Shown: in pieces, positions 1 through 6,974 of the stretch
How the letters are laid out: each line of letters begins with the position of its first letter
How positions within the stretch are numbered: position 1 is the stretch's first letter
Source of the DNA: Bacillota bacterium
GTDB lineage: Bacteria; Bacillota; Peptococcia; Peptococcales; Peptococcaceae
Direction of reading: 5' to 3'
Assembly: GCA_023443145.1 (NCBI GenBank)
Contig: JAEZVS010000121.1
Location: forward strand, 1 to 9,850
Length of the DNA stretch: 9,850 nt
Program-made: the position numbers and the translations under genes
The notes under the pieces: generated by a model
The model's database searches: none
Seen by the model: the letters and a program-made list of their open reading frames with translations, nothing else
Told to the model about the DNA's origin: nothing

Positions 1-168
1 AAGCAGGTCTTTAAGCACGTCCTCGCGATCGCGAACGTAGAAGGGCACCGATTGATACATAGAACAAAACGTACAAACGTTGTGGGCGCATCCCACCGTG
101 AGGCGTAAAATGGGATGTTTGCCTTCACTTGGGGGCCGATAGAGCACACCCATCGGTTTTTCAGTCAT
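1..168 (-). CDS. Radical SAM protein, N-terminal part (cut by window edge)
   Basis: The first 56 codons of a minus-strand gene enter from position 168 and run off the left edge. Residues 26-38 read GCAHNVCTFCSMY, with cysteines at 27, 32 and 35 (CX4CX2C). This spacing and the surrounding words (YRPPSEG before, CTFCSMY after) match a COG1032-like radical SAM family common in Firmicutes, in which the three cysteines hold the [4Fe-4S] cluster that cleaves S-adenosylmethionine. The substrate is unknown. The ATG at 168-166 is preceded by GGAGGT (180-175) at a spacing of six bases, so the start is firm. It lies 163 bases downstream of the GNAT gene on the same strand with no convincing terminator between, so co-transcription is possible. 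The rest of the protein is not visible. Confidence 0.85.
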   Translation of the reverse strand, partial: MTEKPMGVLYRPPSEGKHPILRLTVGCAHNVCTFCSMYQSVPFYVRDREDVLKDLL

Positions 169-331
169 AAAGATACCTCCCTATGATGGGCATAACCCTG
201 CCCGGACGAAAAAGTTTGTCTTTGGTAAAGAGACCGACGATGTATGGCAGCGCGACCAGTTTGTCACTGCGGTCAGCAAGGAAGAACCGTGCAATATAAA
301 ATCCATTTTCACGGACGGGTTTAGCGACCTT

Positions 332-814
332 TTAAGAATGGCGTGAGGCCAGTTTTTCTATTTCCACTTCGTGTATGCGATAGATGGTCATATCATGTAC
401 GCCTTTTGCCCCATAGTGCGCGTAAAAATCCAAGGCATCCTGATTCCAATCCAGACAGCCCCATTCAATGCGCTTATAGCCGGATTTTTGGGCTATTTGT
501 GCAAGATGAGACATCAGCTTTTCACCGAGATGATGATGGCGCAGTTCTTCTTCAATATACAAGGCGTCAATATAGTAGCCCTTTTCTCCGATAAAGGCGG
601 AAAAACAGGGATAATAAAACATAAAGGCAACAGGCGTATGGTCCATGTAGCCGATCAATGCTCGGGCCTCACCTTCTTCTATGAGTGCAGCAAGTTTTTC
701 TGGTGACGATGTGATGTGATCGCTCATTTTTTGGTAGGCGCCGAGTTTTTTCATAAATTGCCACATCAGTGCGCCATCATTTGCCGTAGCCGGCACAATA
801 TTAAAATCTTTCAT
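332..814 (-). CDS. GNAT-family N-acetyltransferase (spermidine/diamine acetyltransferase-like)
   Basis: A 160-residue cytosolic GNAT acetyltransferase that would move an acetyl group from acetyl-CoA to an amine. The strand-helix core is seen at about residues 80-100 (YYIDALYIEEELRHHHLGEK), and the C-terminal signature WNQDALDFYAHYGA (123-136) is the W-N-x-x-A-x-x-F-Y-x-x-x-G-A pattern typical of the SSAT-like branch, which acetylates polyamines or other small amines. The acetyl-CoA loop, usually R/Q-x-x-G-x-G/A, reads RHHHLG (92-97), so the first glycine is replaced. Full length for the family. I chose the ATG at 814 because AAAAGGGG lies eight bases upstream (830-823); an in-frame ATG at 856 would add 14 basic residues and has no good ribosome site. 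The substrate is inferred only from family resemblance. Confidence 0.88.
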   Translation of the reverse strand: MKDFNIVPATANDGALMWQFMKKLGAYQKMSDHITSSPEKLAALIEEGEARALIGYMDHTPVAFMFYYPCFSAFIGEKGYYIDALYIEEELRHHHLGEKLMSHLAQIAQKSGYKRIEWGCLDWNQDALDFYAHYGAKGVHDMTIYRIHEVEIEKLASRHS

Positions 815-871
815 AAAATATGCCCCTTTTAAACGTGTGATCCGACGCTTTTGCATGCGTCATTTAATTTT

Positions 872-899
872 AGCATAAAACGACATGAAGAAATGTCAA
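872..899 (-). promoter_or_regulatory. Sigma-A-type promoter for the GNAT gene
   Basis: On the minus strand, a perfect -35 box TTGACA (899-894) and a -10 box TATGCT (877-872) are separated by 16 bases. Transcription would begin near 865, about 50 bases before the ATG at 814. It separates the GNAT and radical SAM genes from the NADH dehydrogenase gene upstream. Confidence 0.7.
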
Positions 900-1022
900 G
901 GATAAATTCCACAAAGATAGCATATGGGTTTTATAGATTTGGATGATGGCATGCAATGATGCAGAACTTTTGAATATTATTGGTGCAGAGGGTGTAGCAT
1001 GTTGGTGGCTGTTCAGCGATTA

Positions 1023-1074
1023 AGCCGGAGAACCCCCGCTTCAGTTCACAGACTGAAGCGGGGGTTCTCCGGCT
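1023..1074 (-). terminator. Perfect 23-bp hairpin after the NADH dehydrogenase gene
   Basis: Bases 1023-1045 and 1052-1074 are exact reverse complements, leaving a six-base loop. The stem begins three bases past the stop codon of the minus-strand dehydrogenase gene, the normal place for a transcription terminator, and precedes the next promoter (899-872). The base run after the stem on either strand is only weakly T-rich (CTTAATC on the minus strand), so it is not a textbook U-tract terminator. It could also be a REP-like or transposon-derived palindrome or an mRNA-stabilising structure. Confidence 0.6.
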
Positions 1075-1076
1075 AT

Positions 1077-2312
1077 TTAGAAATTGATAAGTTTAAAAAC
1101 ACGCGTATTTTTAATGGCGTTATAGACACCGGAAATTTTATAGTCGGTAACGGTTTCAATAAAACGCTTCAGTCGCATGGCGAAAAACCCGGTGACGGTT
1201 CTTTTGCCCAAGTGGGCAACGGCATATTTGGCACCTAGGGAACATACGGTGCCGCGGTAGATATAGTGGAAGGGTTTGCGCGGTCTGTTTTTTAATTGAC
1301 GGGCAATGTTTTCTGCTGCATGGTAGCCCATTTGGGTGGCAATTTGGGCTGTGGGTGCTTCCGGACGCTCTTTGCCGGAGGCTGTAAAGACGGCACAGTC
1401 ACCGACAATATAGATGTTGTCGTATCCCGGTGCAGTGAGATCCTGATTTACAGCCAACCGTCCTCGTCGAGCAACGTCGCCGAAGCATTGGGTCATAATG
1501 GGGCTGCCGCTTACACCGCCGGCCCATATGAGCGTATGGGCAAAGGATTCATGTTCCTGGCCGTCGGCAGTGGTGTATTTAAAGCTTTCAGGGGTGGCTT
1601 CTTTAATAAAGGCCGGCATCGTCAATGTGACCCCGTGGGTTTCTAAGAAATGTTTCACCTGGGCGACTTCATCGTCGCTGAACATGGGAAGAAGCTTTTG
1701 ATCGGCCGAGATACAGTGAATGGTCACATAATCCCTATTTATGTCGTATTTTTTACAGAGAATGGGCACACGGTCAATAATTTCACCTAAGAGTTCAATG
1801 CCTGTAAAGCCGGATCCCCCTACAATAATGGCTATATCCTTTGGATCGCGGTCAATGTGATCAGTGAAAGCATACTTGCGAAATTGATCTTCCATATGGC
1901 GGGAAATCTCTTCGCTTTCAGCAATAGATTCAATCTGAAAAGCGTGCTTGTCCATGCCTTTGATTCCGAATGTTTCCGGCACAAATCCCAGAGCAATCAC
2001 CAGAATATCATAATGAATGGGTCCGCGGCTGGTTTGGATTATTTTGGTTTCGCGATCGATGGATTCCACGGTGGTTTTCATGACCTGAACATGGGGTTTT
2101 TTGATCACTTGTACCAAATCATAGCAAATGTCCTGCGGTGCAGCATTGCCCATGGCCACTTCGTGTAGGCAGATGGCGTTGGCATGATAGCTGTTTTTAT
2201 CAATTAGGATGACTTCGGCGTCTTTGGGCTTGGTTAATTGTTCCAGCCGATGGGCAACACATAGTCCGCCATAGCCGGCCCCTAAAATCACGATGCGTGG
2301 TCGCTTGAACAT
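1077..2312 (-). CDS. Type II NADH dehydrogenase-like FAD oxidoreductase (NDH-2 family)
   Basis: A 411-residue two-dinucleotide-fold flavoprotein. The FAD fold opens with VILGAGYGG (8-16). The second Rossmann motif, for NAD(P)H, is IIVGGSGFTGIELLGE (162-177). LIWAGG (261-266) and YIVGDCA (301-307) are the usual flavin-contact segments of the family. AQIATQ (322-327) fits the AQxxxQ quinone-site motif of NDH-2 enzymes. The reaction would be NADH oxidation with electron transfer to quinone at the inner face of the membrane, without proton pumping. The basic, hydrophobic C-terminus (about 373-411: FFAMRLKRFIETV and onward) fits the membrane-anchoring tail. Length is typical. The ATG is preceded by AGGAGAGG. 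The gene appears monocistronic, followed at once by a long hairpin. A related ferredoxin or other NADH oxidoreductase role cannot be excluded. Confidence 0.88.
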   Translation of the reverse strand: MFKRPRIVILGAGYGGLCVAHRLEQLTKPKDAEVILIDKNSYHANAICLHEVAMGNAAPQDICYDLVQVIKKPHVQVMKTTVESIDRETKIIQTSRGPIHYDILVIALGFVPETFGIKGMDKHAFQIESIAESEEISRHMEDQFRKYAFTDHIDRDPKDIAIIVGGSGFTGIELLGEIIDRVPILCKKYDINRDYVTIHCISADQKLLPMFSDDEVAQVKHFLETHGVTLTMPAFIKEATPESFKYTTADGQEHESFAHTLIWAGGVSGSPIMTQCFGDVARRGRLAVNQDLTAPGYDNIYIVGDCAVFTASGKERPEAPTAQIATQMGYHAAENIARQLKNRPRKPFHYIYRGTVCSLGAKYAVAHLGKRTVTGFFAMRLKRFIETVTDYKISGVYNAIKNTRVFKLINF

Positions 2313-2360
2313 GTAACCTCTCCTATTCGCAAATGATTGTGCAAAGATACTGACAATTTA

Positions 2361-2389
2361 GTTATACCAAATGGCAAGAGGATTGAAAA
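2361..2389 (-). promoter_or_regulatory. Candidate promoter for the NADH dehydrogenase gene
   Basis: On the minus strand, TTTTCA (2389-2384, four of six bases matching the consensus) and TATAAC (2366-2361) are 17 bases apart, about 50 bases before the start codon. A second, perfect -10-like TATAAT lies at 2407-2402 but has no recognisable -35 box. Which one is used cannot be told. Confidence 0.4.
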
Positions 2390-2466
2390 GTATTAAATGC
2401 AATTATAGAAAATATCGTTCAAATAAAAATAATGAAAGAATGGTTATGTCCGCCACGAAACAGAAA

Positions 2467-2531
2467 CCGGCTGTGTGCCGGGTGCAAAGGTTTATGTAGC
2501 CAGGCGGCTGATATGCTGAGTGTAGGCTCAG
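2467..2531. other. GC-rich cluster of three small hairpins in the intergenic region
   Basis: Three short inverted repeats follow one another: CCGGC/GCCGG (2467-2481), AGCC/GGCT (2498-2509) and CTGAG/CTCAG (2516-2531). The patch is clearly richer in G and C than the AT-rich bases on either side. It lies upstream of the 2604 promoter, so it is not in that transcript's leader. No known RNA family was recognised and there is no U-tract. The rest of 2313-2600 holds only the candidate dehydrogenase promoter. Confidence 0.3.
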
Positions 2532-2603
2532 AATAGGGACTTGGTATTTATGGCCGAACAGGGTATCAGAGGCAAGAATTTTTATCTAATTCTCAAAACC
2601 AGA

Positions 2604-2632
2604 TTGACTGATTTTAGCAATTCGTTTATACT
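2604..2632 (+). promoter_or_regulatory. Promoter of the DUF1836-degV-surE operon
   Basis: A -35 box TTGACT (2604-2609) and a -10 box TATACT (2627-2632) are separated by exactly 17 bases. Transcription would start near 2639, leaving a leader of about 20 bases that holds only the ribosome site of the first gene. This position excludes the upstream in-frame TTG (2541) and ATG (2550) as main starts. Confidence 0.8.
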
Positions 2633-2645
2633 GCAAATGCAAGAA

Positions 2646-2653
2646 AAGGAGGG
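2646..2653 (+). promoter_or_regulatory. Ribosome binding site that fixes the GTG start at 2661
   Basis: AAGGAGGG, close to a full anti-Shine-Dalgarno match, lies seven bases before the GTG at 2661. Upstream in-frame starts lack any comparable site. Confidence 0.8.
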
Positions 2654-2660
2654 AAGGTCC

Positions 2661-3260
2661 GTGTCATATTTGGATGACGAATTGACGCGCTGGGGTCAAG
2701 AGCTGGAGAATGTTCACCTGCCGCGCTGGGATGACCTGCCCGATTTTTTGCTCTATATGGATCAGGTGATTGCGTTGGTGAACGATTATTTGGCTTTTAG
2801 TCATATGCGCCCCGACGAAAAGTTTCTTACTCCGGCAATGATCAACAACTACGTCAAATTGAAAATGATGCCCAAACCGGTAAAAAAACGCTACAACCGT
2901 GTTCATATGGCACACTTGATTATTATCTTGCTGCTCAAGCCGGTATTGTCGATTGCTGAAATTAAGGAAGGTATTCAGTTGCAAGTGATCGCTTTTCAAG
3001 GTGGATACAAGCCGGCCTATAATTTATTTTGTAAGCAATACGAGTGCACCCTTCACTATATGGCGCGGGTAGCCCAGGGCGAGCATGTTTCGGATCCGAT
3101 CATGGAAAAACTGCGTGTGGAGATGTTGGGCACCTACATGGCCGGTCTTTCAGTGGCCAGTAAATTGTTCGCCCAAAAAGTGTTGCTTATTCTAGAAGAA
3201 GGCGCCGGACGTACAGAGGACAAAGACAAGAGAATTGGGGGGTCAGAGGGCCATGAATGA
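2661..3260 (+). CDS. DUF1836 domain protein
   Basis: A 199-residue cytosolic protein. The N-terminal LPRWDDLPDFLLYMDQVI (20-37) and the core LTPAMINNYVKLKMMPKPVKKRY (starting at residue 56) are the hallmarks of DUF1836, a family seen mainly in Firmicutes and often next to degV. The core resembles the first part of a MerR-type winged helix (helix, N-Y-x-K-x-x-x-x-P-x-P, then a basic Y-x-x-x-H/D segment and another helix), so a DNA-binding role is plausible but inferred. The GTG start at 2661 is set by a strong ribosome site and by the promoter position; a longer version from 2541 is unlikely. Its last bases overlap degV by eight, showing translational coupling. Charged C-terminal tail. Function unknown. 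Confidence 0.85.
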   Translation: MSYLDDELTRWGQELENVHLPRWDDLPDFLLYMDQVIALVNDYLAFSHMRPDEKFLTPAMINNYVKLKMMPKPVKKRYNRVHMAHLIIILLLKPVLSIAEIKEGIQLQVIAFQGGYKPAYNLFCKQYECTLHYMARVAQGEHVSDPIMEKLRVEMLGTYMAGLSVASKLFAQKVLLILEEGAGRTEDKDKRIGGSEGHE

Positions 3261-4122
3261 TCAAAAAATAGCCGTCGTCGTTGATAGTGGCTGCGATTTA
3301 CCGGAAAATCTGCGCACGCGGGACGATGTATTTGTATTGCCTTTTCATATTATTTATAAAAATGCCGAATATATAAGCAACGTGGATATCACATCTGAAG
3401 AAGTGATGGCGCGTCTGAAAGAAGAGGTGCCCACCACGTCATTGCCTTCAGGTGAAGACATTTTAAATGTGTTCGATCAAGTAAAGGCTGCAGGCTTTGC
3501 GCATGCATTGGTGGTCAACATCTCAGCGGCCCTTTCCGGAACCCATAATTTGGTTAACCTGATTTCCCAAAATTATGAAGGCCTTGATATTCACACGGTA
3601 AACACCAAAAGCATTGGCATCGGCGCCGGTTTCTTTGCCGTTGATGCCTTGGCGCTCATTGATGAGGGCGCTTCTTTTGAAGACATTTGCGCTCGCATGA
3701 CGGCGCAAGTATCTGAATCTAAAGTGTTTTTTTCACTGATGACCTTGGAATATTTGCAAAAAGGAGGACGCATTGGACTCGTTTCCTCTATTTTGGGGTC
3801 GGCGCTGCGCATTAAGCCGGTTATTTCCTGTAACGAAGACGGTGTGTATTATACCGTCAAAAAAACGCGCGGCCGTAAACAATCGTTGGCAGAACTCGTG
3901 AATTTGGCGGAACAATTTGCGGCAGGTGCCAAACGCTATCGTCTGGCGATGTGTTTTTCAGCGCACCCGGAAGAAGCAACGGCCATTCGGGAAGAGGTTA
4001 AGGCACGCTTTAAAAACTTTGTGGGTCAGATTCTGGATATTCAAATTGATGCTTCGTTGGGAATTCATACAGGACCGAACCTTATTGGTCTGAGTGTCTA
4101 TCGTTTGCCGGATCATCGCTGA
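3253..4122 (+). CDS. DegV family fatty-acid-binding protein
   Basis: A 289-residue DegV/FakB-type protein. These bind a single fatty acid and in characterised cases present it to the kinase FakA, which phosphorylates it for phospholipid synthesis. Family marks are VVDSGCDLP (9-17), the TTSLPSGEDI block (61-70), ISAALSGTHN (90-99) with the lipid-head-group serine in LSGT, LEYLQKGGRIG (164-174) and SLGIHTGPNLIGL near the C-terminus. The family's usual first motif is D-S-T/A; here it is D-S-G. Length is typical. I chose ATG 3253, which overlaps the DUF1836 stop; an in-frame TTG at 3235 would add six residues. No fakA is present in the window, so its kinase partner must be elsewhere. Confidence 0.92.
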   Translation: MNDQKIAVVVDSGCDLPENLRTRDDVFVLPFHIIYKNAEYISNVDITSEEVMARLKEEVPTTSLPSGEDILNVFDQVKAAGFAHALVVNISAALSGTHNLVNLISQNYEGLDIHTVNTKSIGIGAGFFAVDALALIDEGASFEDICARMTAQVSESKVFFSLMTLEYLQKGGRIGLVSSILGSALRIKPVISCNEDGVYYTVKKTRGRKQSLAELVNLAEQFAAGAKRYRLAMCFSAHPEEATAIREEVKARFKNFVGQILDIQIDASLGIHTGPNLIGLSVYRLPDHR

Positions 4123-4161
4123 TGATTATTGTCTTTAGGTGATGGCATAAAAAACCACGAC

Positions 4162-4167
4162 AGGAGG
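4162..4167 (+). promoter_or_regulatory. Ribosome binding site that fixes the surE GTG start
   Basis: AGGAGG lies six bases before the GTG at 4174. This start gives the canonical SurE N-terminus MKILLTNDDG; an open frame reaching back to 4129 lacks such a site. Confidence 0.85.
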
Positions 4168-4173
4168 TTTGCG

Positions 4174-4932
4174 GTGAAGATCCTATTAACCAATGATGAT
4201 GGCGTTTTTGCGCCCGGTTTGCGCTATGTGGCGGCTCTTTTGCAACAGTCTCACGAATTGACGGTGGTGGCTCCATTGGAAGAGCAAAGCGGCAAAAGCC
4301 GTGCGATTACGCTCTATCGACCTTTGGCGGTGCGCAAAGCGCATATTCCGGATATAGATGCCCCTACTTACAGTGTCAATGGGACACCGGCTGACTGTGT
4401 GCGGGTAGGTTTGCTTTATCTTTTAAAAAATGAAGCGCCGGATCTTATTGTTTCCGGCATCAATTGTGGTCTCAATACGGCCAACGATGTGCCATATTCA
4501 GGTACGGTGAGTGCAGCAGTAGAGGCCCTGCACTTTAATAAGCCTGCCATTGCGTTATCGGCTTTGCGCAAAGGTGCTCAAGCGGCTTACGATACTTCTT
4601 GCCAAGCTTTGGATGAGGTGTTGAATCGATTGCCTGACGCTTTTTTTGACTATGCGTTTGCGTTGAACATCAATACGCCTTTTTGTACTCCTGAGGCAGT
4701 GCAGGGCATGAAAGTATTACCCAGCCGTATGAATATCTCAGACGAATATGAAGAAGTGGGCACCATTGGCGATGAGGTGCATATTCGTGTGTGCAACCGC
4801 TATCCTAAAGAAGCACGTGCAAACAGTGATTTGGCTTGGCTGCGGGAAAATTACGTGACCTTGAGTCCGTTGACCGATGGCTGTAAAGCACATGAACAAT
4901 TGGATTTGGTGACCCGCTGGTTGGATAAATGA
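4174..4932 (+). CDS. surE: 5'-nucleotidase SurE
   Basis: A 252-residue SurE phosphatase, which removes phosphate from nucleoside 5'- and 3'-monophosphates with a divalent metal and, in some species, acts on short polyphosphate. The metal and catalytic residues are seen: ND8D9G, S39 in EQSGKS, and N97 in SGINCGLN. VNGTPADCV (68-76) and YSGTVSAA follow in the expected order. The C-terminal part lacks nothing obvious and length is typical. It is the third gene of the run with DUF1836 and degV; the gap of 51 bases after degV holds no terminator. Substrate choice in this organism is unknown, although another polyphosphate locus lies further along the window. Confidence 0.95.
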   Translation: MKILLTNDDGVFAPGLRYVAALLQQSHELTVVAPLEEQSGKSRAITLYRPLAVRKAHIPDIDAPTYSVNGTPADCVRVGLLYLLKNEAPDLIVSGINCGLNTANDVPYSGTVSAAVEALHFNKPAIALSALRKGAQAAYDTSCQALDEVLNRLPDAFFDYAFALNINTPFCTPEAVQGMKVLPSRMNISDEYEEVGTIGDEVHIRVCNRYPKEARANSDLAWLRENYVTLSPLTDGCKAHEQLDLVTRWLDK

Positions 4933-4945
4933 TTGATATATAAAG

Positions 4946-5032
4946 ATGGTCATTTTTATGTGTCGGATCTGCGAAGACGATATCCATTTTGACGTAAAAA
5001 ACGGAATTTACTACACAGAGACCATATTATGA
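4946..5032 (+). CDS. Possible 28-residue small protein with a CxxC pair
   Basis: A short open frame between surE and the proline tRNA starts MVIFMCRICEDD and ends at a TGA at 5030-5032. A CxxC pair at residues 6-9 is followed by an acidic stretch and a tyrosine-bearing tail, a little like half of a zinc ribbon. No clear ribosome site precedes either ATG (4946 or 4958), although it would lie on the surE transcript. It could be chance or the remnant of a larger gene. Confidence 0.2.
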   Translation: MVIFMCRICEDDIHFDVKNGIYYTETIL

Positions 5033-5043
5033 CGGATCGGGGC

Positions 5044-5071
5044 TTGACAAGAAAAAACAATCTGTTAAAAT
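5044..5071 (+). promoter_or_regulatory. Promoter of the proline tRNA
   Basis: TTGACA (5044-5049) and TAAAAT (5066-5071) are 16 bases apart and end 14 bases before the tRNA. Transcription would begin near 5078. Confidence 0.75.
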
Positions 5072-5085
5072 AATATCTTGTTAGC

Positions 5086-5159
5086 CGAGGTGTAGCTCAG
5101 TTTGGTAGAGTGCTACGTTCGGGACGTAGATGTCGCAGGTTCGAATCCTGTCACCTCGA
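5086..5159 (+). tRNA. tRNA-Pro (anticodon CGG)
   Basis: A full cloverleaf of 74 bases. The seven-base acceptor stem CGAGGTG (5086-5092) pairs with CACCTCG (5152-5158), followed by discriminator A5159. The D arm contains GCTCAGTTTGGTAGAGT. The anticodon stem CTACG/CGTAG closes the loop TTCGGGA, giving anticodon CGG at 5120-5122, which reads the proline codon CCG. The T arm has GCAGGTTCGAATCCTGT. The CCA end is not encoded. Confidence 0.96.
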
Positions 5160-5161
5160 TG

Positions 5162-5196
5162 CAAGGCTTGTGTAAAGGCACAGGCCTTGTTTTTTT
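5162..5196 (+). terminator. Intrinsic terminator of the proline tRNA
   Basis: An 11-bp stem (5162-5172 with 5179-5189, one G-T pair) with a six-base loop is followed by seven Ts (5190-5196). It lies two bases past the tRNA end. Confidence 0.9.
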
Positions 5197-5303
5197 GCAC
5201 TTTTATATCACAATCGGCTGTTGCACATTGCCGCTTGAGTGAAATACTTATAGAAAGCATAAAAGCACCGTCCGCATCAAACGGCATAAAAAGCGGAGTA
5301 TAA

Positions 5304-5349
5304 AAAAGACACGTCTTCTCAAACGTTAAAGAGAGAAGACGTGTCTTTT
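5304..5349. terminator. Bidirectional terminator after the transporter gene
   Basis: A perfect 17-bp inverted repeat (5304-5320 with 5333-5349, 12-base loop). Its A-rich left arm (A run 5302-5307) becomes the U-tract for minus-strand transcripts, ending the transporter mRNA 22 bases past its stop codon. The T-rich right side (CTTTTGTTTG) could stop readthrough from the tRNA side as well. Confidence 0.88.
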
Positions 5350-5370
5350 GTTTGATAGGCAGCGTTTTAA

Positions 5371-6939
5371 TTAAGCGTTTTCAGCTGCTTTTTTGCCAGT
5401 AACGGCACGAATGACCAATAAAGTGCCGATCATGATCACAAAGCCTAATGGCAGGCAAATCATCCAGTTGCGTACGAAGCCTGCAAGGAGATATATAGCC
5501 AGCGATACGGAGGCGGCGGTCAAGGTATAGGGCAGCTGGGTGGATACGTGCTGAATATGGTCGCACTGGCCGCCGGCAGATGCCATGATGGTGGTGTCGG
5601 AAATGGGAGAGCAGTGGTCGCCGCATACAGCGCCGGCCATGCAGGCAGAGATGGATATAATCATCAACTCATTGGAAAGATCGCCGCCGAAGACACTGAC
5701 TACGATAGGAATAAGGATACCGAATGTGCCCCAAGAGGTGCCGGTGGCAAAACTCAGGCCACAGCCCACTAAGAACACCAGGGCCGGTAACAAGGAGATT
5801 AAGGTTTCAGAATGTGCGGTGCTGGAAACGATATTCGCCACATATTCTTTGGCGCCTAAGGAGTCGGTCATGTTTTTTAAGGTCCAGGCAAACGTTAATA
5901 TTAAAATTGCGGGCACCATTGATTTAAAGCCTTCCGGTAAAGCCCCCAGGGTGGAGCGGAAATCCAAAGCGCGGGTGGCCATCATAAAAATCATGGTAAA
6001 GACTAGGGTTGCGAATGAACCGAATACCAGGCCAACAGATGCATCAGATTCGGAAAAAGCGGTGACAAAGTCGTTGCCTTCAAAGAAACCGCCGGAATAA
6101 ATCATACCGATGGTGCAGCTGATGATGAGCACAATAACAGGCAGAACCAAATGCATCACTTTGCCGCGGGGATTGACCTCATCGTCGGTGATTTTATCTG
6201 CACCGGTGATGCTGGCATGGTACTTTTTGTGACTTTTATTGAGAATATCGCTCATTTCAGCCAACTTCATGGGTCCATAGTCAAAACGTGCCACAGCTAA
6301 GGTGATCACCATGGTGAGAGTGAGCAAGGCGTAAAAATTGTAAGGAATGGCACGAATGAACAGGGTGAGACCATTGGCTCCTTCCACAAAGCCGGATACG
6401 GCAGCGGCCCACGATGAAATGGGGGCGATGATACATATCGGCGCAGCGGTGGAGTCAATAATATAACTGAGTTTTGCGCGAGAAATGCCTTGTCGATCGG
6501 TGATGGGACGCATGACGGTGCCCACGGTCAGGCAGTTAAAATAATCGTCAATAAAGATTAAAATCCCTAAAGCCACCGTCATCAGCTGGGCGCCAACTTT
6601 GCTGTGTACACGGGTGGCAGCCCAACGGCCGAATGCAGCAGAGCCGCCGGCACGGTTCATCAATACCACCATGACACCTAAAATCACTAAAAAGATCAGA
6701 ATACCAATATTGTAAGGCTCGCTTAAAGCGCCGGCGGTTACCCCTTCATCACCGGAAACGCCCATCATACCATCGGCAAATACGTGGTGCATGGCGGCGA
6801 CCACATTAAAATCTGTGTAAAGCAGCCCACCCACAAAGATACCGATAAAGAGAGATGAGTACACTTCTTTGGTGATGAGTGCCAGCGCAATGGCAATGAC
6901 CGGTGGCAACAATGACCATATTGTGGCGTAAAATTCCAC
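5371..6939 (-). CDS. NhaC-family transporter under lysine riboswitch control, probable lysine permease (LysW-like)
   Basis: A 522-residue integral membrane protein with roughly 11-12 hydrophobic segments. NhaC-family marks are IFIDDYFNCLTVGTVMRP, the following DRQGISRAKLSYIIDSTAAP and ICIIAPISSWAAA segments, the ATGTSWGTFGI segment, and GDHCSPISDTTIMAS. By sequence alone it would be called a Na+/H+ antiporter. Its leader, however, is a complete lysine riboswitch, and NhaC-superfamily genes with that control have been assigned in comparative genomics as lysine transporters (LysW). The sensible reading is lysine import, probably cation-coupled; that is inference from context. Several starts are possible: GTG 6939 (MEFYATIW, AAAGGA ten bases upstream), TTG 6945 and GTG 6948; I prefer 6939 for its spacing. 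It appears to be a single-gene transcript, ended by a strong terminator. Confidence 0.88.
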   Translation of the reverse strand: MEFYATIWSLLPPVIAIALALITKEVYSSLFIGIFVGGLLYTDFNVVAAMHHVFADGMMGVSGDEGVTAGALSEPYNIGILIFLVILGVMVVLMNRAGGSAAFGRWAATRVHSKVGAQLMTVALGILIFIDDYFNCLTVGTVMRPITDRQGISRAKLSYIIDSTAAPICIIAPISSWAAAVSGFVEGANGLTLFIRAIPYNFYALLTLTMVITLAVARFDYGPMKLAEMSDILNKSHKKYHASITGADKITDDEVNPRGKVMHLVLPVIVLIISCTIGMIYSGGFFEGNDFVTAFSESDASVGLVFGSFATLVFTMIFMMATRALDFRSTLGALPEGFKSMVPAILILTFAWTLKNMTDSLGAKEYVANIVSSTAHSETLISLLPALVFLVGCGLSFATGTSWGTFGILIPIVVSVFGGDLSNELMIISISACMAGAVCGDHCSPISDTTIMASAGGQCDHIQHVSTQLPYTLTAASVSLAIYLLAGFVRNWMICLPLGFVIMIGTLLVIRAVTGKKAAENA

Positions 6940-6974
6940 AACCAACACATCCTTTCAAAATAAAATTGAGCAAT

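Noticed and set aside
371..706. Plus-strand open frame of 111 codons
   Set aside because: It lies opposite the GNAT gene, which has clear family motifs, a promoter and a ribosome site.
2450..2540. Possible cobalamin riboswitch, suggested by GTAGCCAGGCGGCTG
   Set aside because: Only a loose resemblance to the B12 box; the other conserved segments are missing and the site lies upstream of the promoter.
2541..2660. N-terminal extension of the DUF1836 protein to TTG 2541 or ATG 2550
   Set aside because: The operon promoter (2604-2632) lies inside this extension and a strong ribosome site stands before GTG 2661.
5081..5287. Minus-strand open frame of 68 codons containing GDRIRTCDIYVPNVALYQTE
   Set aside because: This is the well-known false protein read from the antisense of a tRNA; it covers tRNA-Pro and its terminator.
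5585..6100. Plus-strand open frame of 171 codons
   Set aside because: It is the antisense of the transporter gene; its proline- and lysine-rich composition follows from that.
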